DNA of 64,000 nt. Origin: Malania oleifera (taxonomy: Eukaryota; Streptophyta; Magnoliopsida; Santalales; Ximeniaceae). The notes beneath the pieces were generated by a model, which had not been told where the DNA came from, searched no databases, and saw nothing but the letters and a program-made list of their open reading frames with translations. Made by a program: the position numbers and the translations under genes. Below are positions 60,185 to 64,000 of this stretch, one piece after another (position 1 is the first letter of the stretch; every line of letters starts with the position of its first letter). The stretch is taken from NCBI RefSeq assembly GCF_029873635.1, contig NC_080420.1:51041457-51105456 (forward strand), given 5' to 3'.

Positions 60185-60530
60185 AAAGCTCCACTGATGT
60201 GAAGATGGTTGATCACATGATGCCATCCTTGAAAGGCAAGCAAATGCAATGGAACAACATATTCATGTTTTAGAAGAGTCTTTAGAGCAAACAACAAAAT
60301 TCAATGTTAAAATTGGGAATTCAATTCAACACAAGTGCTTTTTAAAGGATGAAATTGTTGAATTTTGTGAGCAGCTTGTGACTCATAGACCCTAAGCCTT
60401 GAATCATTTTCCAAACTATGATGCTTCTCATCCTAAAGACTTCATCAAGATTAGGGACCTTGAGGAGAATAGCAATAATTTTTTGTTGATGCTTGCGTGT
60501 CAATTGAAAATAGTCAACATGAAATTATAA
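60185..60530 (+). pseudogene. Unrecognised decayed coding remnant
   Basis: One frame reads mostly open through about 100 codons, with stops near 60208 and 60393. Readable phrases are ILERQANAMEQHIHVLEE, FLKDEIVEFCEQLVTHRP and ASHPKDFIKIRDLEEN. It sits just 5' of a polypurine-LTR boundary (60601-60615), so it is probably the 3' end of a retrotransposon's coding region, but no family motif is visible. Confidence 0.3.
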
Positions 60531-60600
60531 GTTGAATGGTTCATTGATACACATTCAGTAGTCTTATAGTGCCATTGTAAAACTTAAGGTCAAATTTTCT

Positions 60601-60853
60601 TTGCAAAGGAAGTTTGATGGAGAACAGCTAATGGTGAACTTTAGATGTTTATATGGTAGCTAGGATATTTATTTTAGTTTGGAAAAATTCTGATTCTTTG
60701 AAGTTTTAGTTAGTTTAGGGTACTTTGGGGTTGTTTTGTAATTTTCTATTTTAGTTGGTATACTTTTGTAATTATTTGGGTTAGTTGTGGTATTGTGTGT
60801 ATAAATAGTGTGATCATGTATTGTATGGAACAATTATCATTTTAAATCACATT

Positions 60854-60927
<74 letters not shown>

Positions 60928-61185
60928 AACATTCCCCTCTTCGCCTTTTTCCTTCTTCTTTTTTGTTTTCTTCTTATTCGCCCTCCCTTCTTTATTCTAT
61001 CTATTTAGTCTCTCTCTAGTTTTGTTCTTCTTTAACTCTCTTATATTCTTTCCTCATTCTATTATATCACGACCATCTAGTAGCTTATTTTATTCTTTGT
61101 TCTTCTCCTCCTCCAGTTTTTTTTTTTTTTTTACCCTCTCTTATTTTTCTCTCAATTTCTAAGTTTCTATTGTTGTCCTATATCA
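60601..61185 (+). repeat. LTR of about 570 bp preceded by a polypurine tract
   Basis: TTGCAAAGGAAGTT precedes TGATGGAGAAC at 60615. The LTR has TATAAATAG at 60800-60808, then CT (60855-60901) and CA (60902-60929) runs and a pyrimidine-rich leader, ending about CCTATATCA at 61185. The start repeats at 61200. Confidence 0.55.
60855..60929 (+). repeat. Compound (CT)n(CA)n microsatellite
   Basis: A CT run of about 47 bp followed by a CA run of about 28 bp, in the transcribed leader of the short LTR. Confidence 0.95.
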
Positions 61186-61199
61186 AATTGGTATCAATT

Positions 61200-61287
61200 T
61201 GATGGAGAACTACCATTGTAGAACTTTAGATGTTTATATGGCGGTGAGGATTTTTATTTTAGTTTCGAAAATTTTTTTAGTTATTTT
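61200..61287 (+). repeat. Start of a second copy of the short LTR
   Basis: TGATGGAGAAC and the following 75 bp match 60615-60700 with scattered changes. It is cut at 61288 by the next LTR. Between the two copies lie only 14 bp containing TTGGTATCA, a primer-site-like string. Confidence 0.6.
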
Positions 61288-63841
61288 TGTTAACTTTTTG
61301 AGTTTGATCTCTGTTTTAATGCTGATGAAACATAGTGAACTTATGCGTATATTTAGCATGTAAATAGGTCCATAATTGAGATCACACATAAGGGATAGGG
61401 AGAGTAGAGGCCAAGATAGATAACACATATACACTTGGCATACTCCATAAAGTGAAGAGCAAAAAGATTGAAGACATTTGTTTTTATTGTAATTACATTT
61501 AGTTTTTGGGATAATGGTTTGTAATATTTACATATCATACAGAATAGGGTGTATTGTTCAAGAGGCCTTAGAATGACCATAGGAATCATCACCCATATAG
61601 CCTAAAATGTCTTATGCTTATTTACACTGTGTTGATGAAGCACAAAGACCAAAACAGAACTTAAATACACATTGTAAGTGGTCTCAGTCGACCAAACCAT
61701 AAGCAGTACAAAAGTCTCGGTCGACCAAACTGACAAGAAGTCAACCTATTGACTTCGCTCAGTCGACTATTCTAAAATGAACGTATCTTCCACGGTCAAC
61801 CGAACTAACACATGTCTGACCCCCAACAACTTAGTCGATCGATCCATTAGTTCAAAATTGACTTGGTCGATCGAACCTTGAAGGGTGCGTAATCGCCTTG
61901 ATACGGTCGACCATATCTCCAGTTCAAAATGGCCACGGTCGACCGAACCTTGAATATTGTTGACTTTTTTATCAAATCCTTGTTTTGATTATGAAAAACC
62001 ACAATATCTCATATGTGTGCTTTGAGTATTTGAGCAGGTTTATGTTTCAGTTAGCACAGATGATGATGCATTTTGAAAGCTGTAAAGAGCACCTAAATGA
62101 GCATACCCCGGTGTATTCCATGGAACTGCAAAGGAGCAGTGCATGAAGAATGATTTTTCAAGTTGTACTTTTATATTTCATTTTATCTTTTGGGTATGTA
62201 ATAATAATTAAAGGTCTGTAATATTTAATGCATCTGCATGCATGGTAAGACTATAAGATCAGTAATGTCGTAGACAAACCGTAGGTTAGTCAAAAGATTC
62301 TAGACAAGACTTCGATCGACCTACGCCAGGTTTTTAGGCGTACTTGAAAAGGCCTTAGAAAAGACCCTAGGTCCTTGCACTAGCACTTAGGAAATTCCCC
62401 ATTTTCATATATGCTTTCAGGGGAAATCATTTTTTTTCAAAAATAGGACTTAGATGCTAAAATACTAAGGTTTTGGGTGACCAAACATAGGCAAGTCAAA
62501 CTGTTGACCTGACTTTGGGTGACCGAGTCGAAATGAATGTAGTGTCCTCAGTCTACTGAACCTTGGAGTGATCACTTTTCACCTTCTCCGGGCGTCCAAA
62601 CTTCATGTTCAAAATACCTTCAGGCGACCGAACATGCATGTTCGGTAGATCGAACTTAAGTCCAGGCGACCGAACCTCGGACATTTTGGAAAATCACCTA
62701 GTTCAGCCACCGAAACCTGTCCTCGAGCATCGCACATGGAAAAGCTACTTTTTCTCATGTGTCTGCTTGGGTGACCAAAGCTATGGCTCGGTCGATCGAA
62801 ATTCTCGGGTTGGCCTATTTTTATTGCGGATAATTAAGGGTAAATCAGGGTTATTTTTTGTTAAACATGTTTTAAACAATTTTAAATATTACCCTTGTGT
62901 CCCAATGATCAAAATTTTATGAGTGGCTATATATATGGGTTCATTTGCAAAGATTAAGCTAAGATTAGGGAGTTTGACAAAGAAAATTTTTTCTAAATTT
63001 TTTGAGAGCCCTTTCTTCATACACAACCCAAATACGCTTCCCTTGATTAGTGTCTTGCAAAATCTTATTAAGTGAGAGTATACTACGCAATCCTACACTC
63101 CATACTATTGCTCAAACTCTCATTGGCTTGATTGCGTGTTGATTTTGATTGAGAGTTTAGCCAAAAGTTTTCCCCCGATTTAATTAATAATTCTATTGGT
63201 TAGGGAAACTTTTTAACTTGTGAGTCTTTGCAGTATTATTGCAAGATTCATTAAGCTTATCTTGTATTGTGTTCTTATAAAAATCTTTTTGACAAGTTTT
63301 GCTAAAATATCTCTTGTACTAGAATTTTGAGAAAATCATTTTGAGATATTTTGATTACACTATTTGGAAATCTTTGAAACTCTACTTGTGGTTGATAAAT
63401 GTTGAAATATTATTTTAAAGATAGATTGATAATACACTCGCATGCTTGATTGCTTATTGACTTTACCTTGAGTGTTATTACACATATCTTCACTGAGCTT
63501 ATAGATCTATCATATGAAAGTGCATTAGTTATTGTATGTGCGTATCGGTACATATATGCTTGTGTAGAAGCGCTTAAATTGTATGCAAAATTTCATACTC
63601 ACTGTTAAATTCCAAGCATGGCCTAAAGGGGTGTTGATCTGGCCCATAAGGATCGATAAGGTCTTCTCTGCCCTGCAAGCAGAGCATGTAAAGGTTAAGG
63701 TTAGCCTTGCTCAAATTTTACTTGGTTGTATTAGGTGCCACTCTACCCGTTAAGTGAGCATTAATGGAATTCTCGGGCTTGCGAGCTAAGGCGGGGGTGT
63801 AGACAGTATTGGTCGAACCCCGATAACATATTGTGCGTATA
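61288..63841 (+). mobile_element. B-type LTR, interrupted by another LTR
   Basis: It starts TGTTAACTTTTTGAG, like the B 3' LTR start at 30200, and proceeds through a GGTCGACC array (61682-61950) before being cut at 61958. Its remainder would lie beyond the window. Only 670 bp (61288-61957) belong to it. Confidence 0.65.
61958..63841 (+). mobile_element. A-related LTR, interrupted by LTR G copy
   Basis: Starts TGTTGACTTTTTTATC. It carries a mixed array of GGGCGACCGAAC and GGTCGATC-type motifs (about 62310-62800), a CCAATGATCA box (decayed MSA-like, near 62901), TATATATAT (62929-62936) and the U5 block (about 63610-63830). It is cut at 63842 and its end is outside the window. Confidence 0.7.
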
Positions 63842-64000
63842 TGTAACAACTTGAAAATTCATACCAATTTTTTTAAAGATATACTACAAAAGAATATACT
63901 CTGATACCCCTATAATATCTTCTATAACATCTCAGGCCCCAGGTGGGCACTGAGGAAATTCCTGTCCACAGAACAACATACCTATGCAGCGAACATAAGG
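63842..64000 (-). repeat. Edge of a second LTR G copy
   Basis: It matches the left end of LTR G (51053-51210), with shared phrases ATACCCCT, AACATCT, AGGTGGGCACTGAGG, then CCTATGCAGCG. It continues beyond the window. Strand is assigned by analogy with the 51-55 kb copy. Confidence 0.8.

Noticed and set aside
60821..61162. Ser/Leu/Phe-rich ORF of 113 codons
   Set aside because: Low-complexity translation of CT, CA and T-rich LTR leader.

Overview
The window is repeat-dense plant nuclear DNA, almost certainly from a flowering plant with a large genome. The evidence is nested LTR retrotransposons with plant-type initiator-Met tRNA primer sites, Ty1-copia gag/pol relics, a Sirevirus-like env-like ORF, a Ty3/gypsy Athila/Tat-like relic, a LINE tail and a decayed plant glycosyltransferase gene. 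I see no intact host gene, rRNA, tRNA or CRISPR array. The species cannot be told from the sequence.

Bases 1-45137 can be read as one old LTR element (called B here) torn open by later insertions. Its 5' LTR (7248-8775) is cut on the left by a minus-strand copia element (E, 3542-7247), which carries the 3' end of a gypsy element (F, 1-3541). B's gag (8829-9523, resuming at 24835-25264) is split by a minus-strand solo LTR, itself split by a copia/Sirevirus-like element D (10356-23403) with decayed gag-pol and env-like genes. A piece of B plus the LTR is duplicated inside D (18776-22007), and this copy received another solo LTR (18924-21059). B's 3' LTR (30200-45137) is split by a solo LTR (31290-41794) that holds a complete gag-only element C (31946-40390), and by a second solo LTR (42393-44686). 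Most junctions were confirmed by TG...CA ends and 5-bp target-site duplications: TCAAT, ACCGG, AATTG, CTTTG, ATTGG, TTAAT.

Bases 45138-64000 hold unrecognised host DNA and more insertions. These are a 4.1-kb Tat/Ogre-like LTR (45284-49388) carrying a broken GT92 gene and a ~20-bp minisatellite; a solo LTR (51053-55425) containing another solo LTR (52949-55044); a LINE 3' end (58963-59262); an LTR-primer site-LTR arrangement (60601-61287); and two nested LTRs cut by a further LTR at the window edge.

The recurring signal is a shared LTR promoter design. A dense array of short palindromes, mostly centred on TCGA and with arms typical of each family, is followed by a CCAACGG box that often matches the plant G2/M MSA element, then a TATA box. 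Farther down is a conserved U5 block ending near GGCCGAACC. D carries a second copy of its palindrome array just upstream of its env-like gene. B and C keep gag but have no recognisable pol, so they would have depended on enzymes from autonomous relatives.
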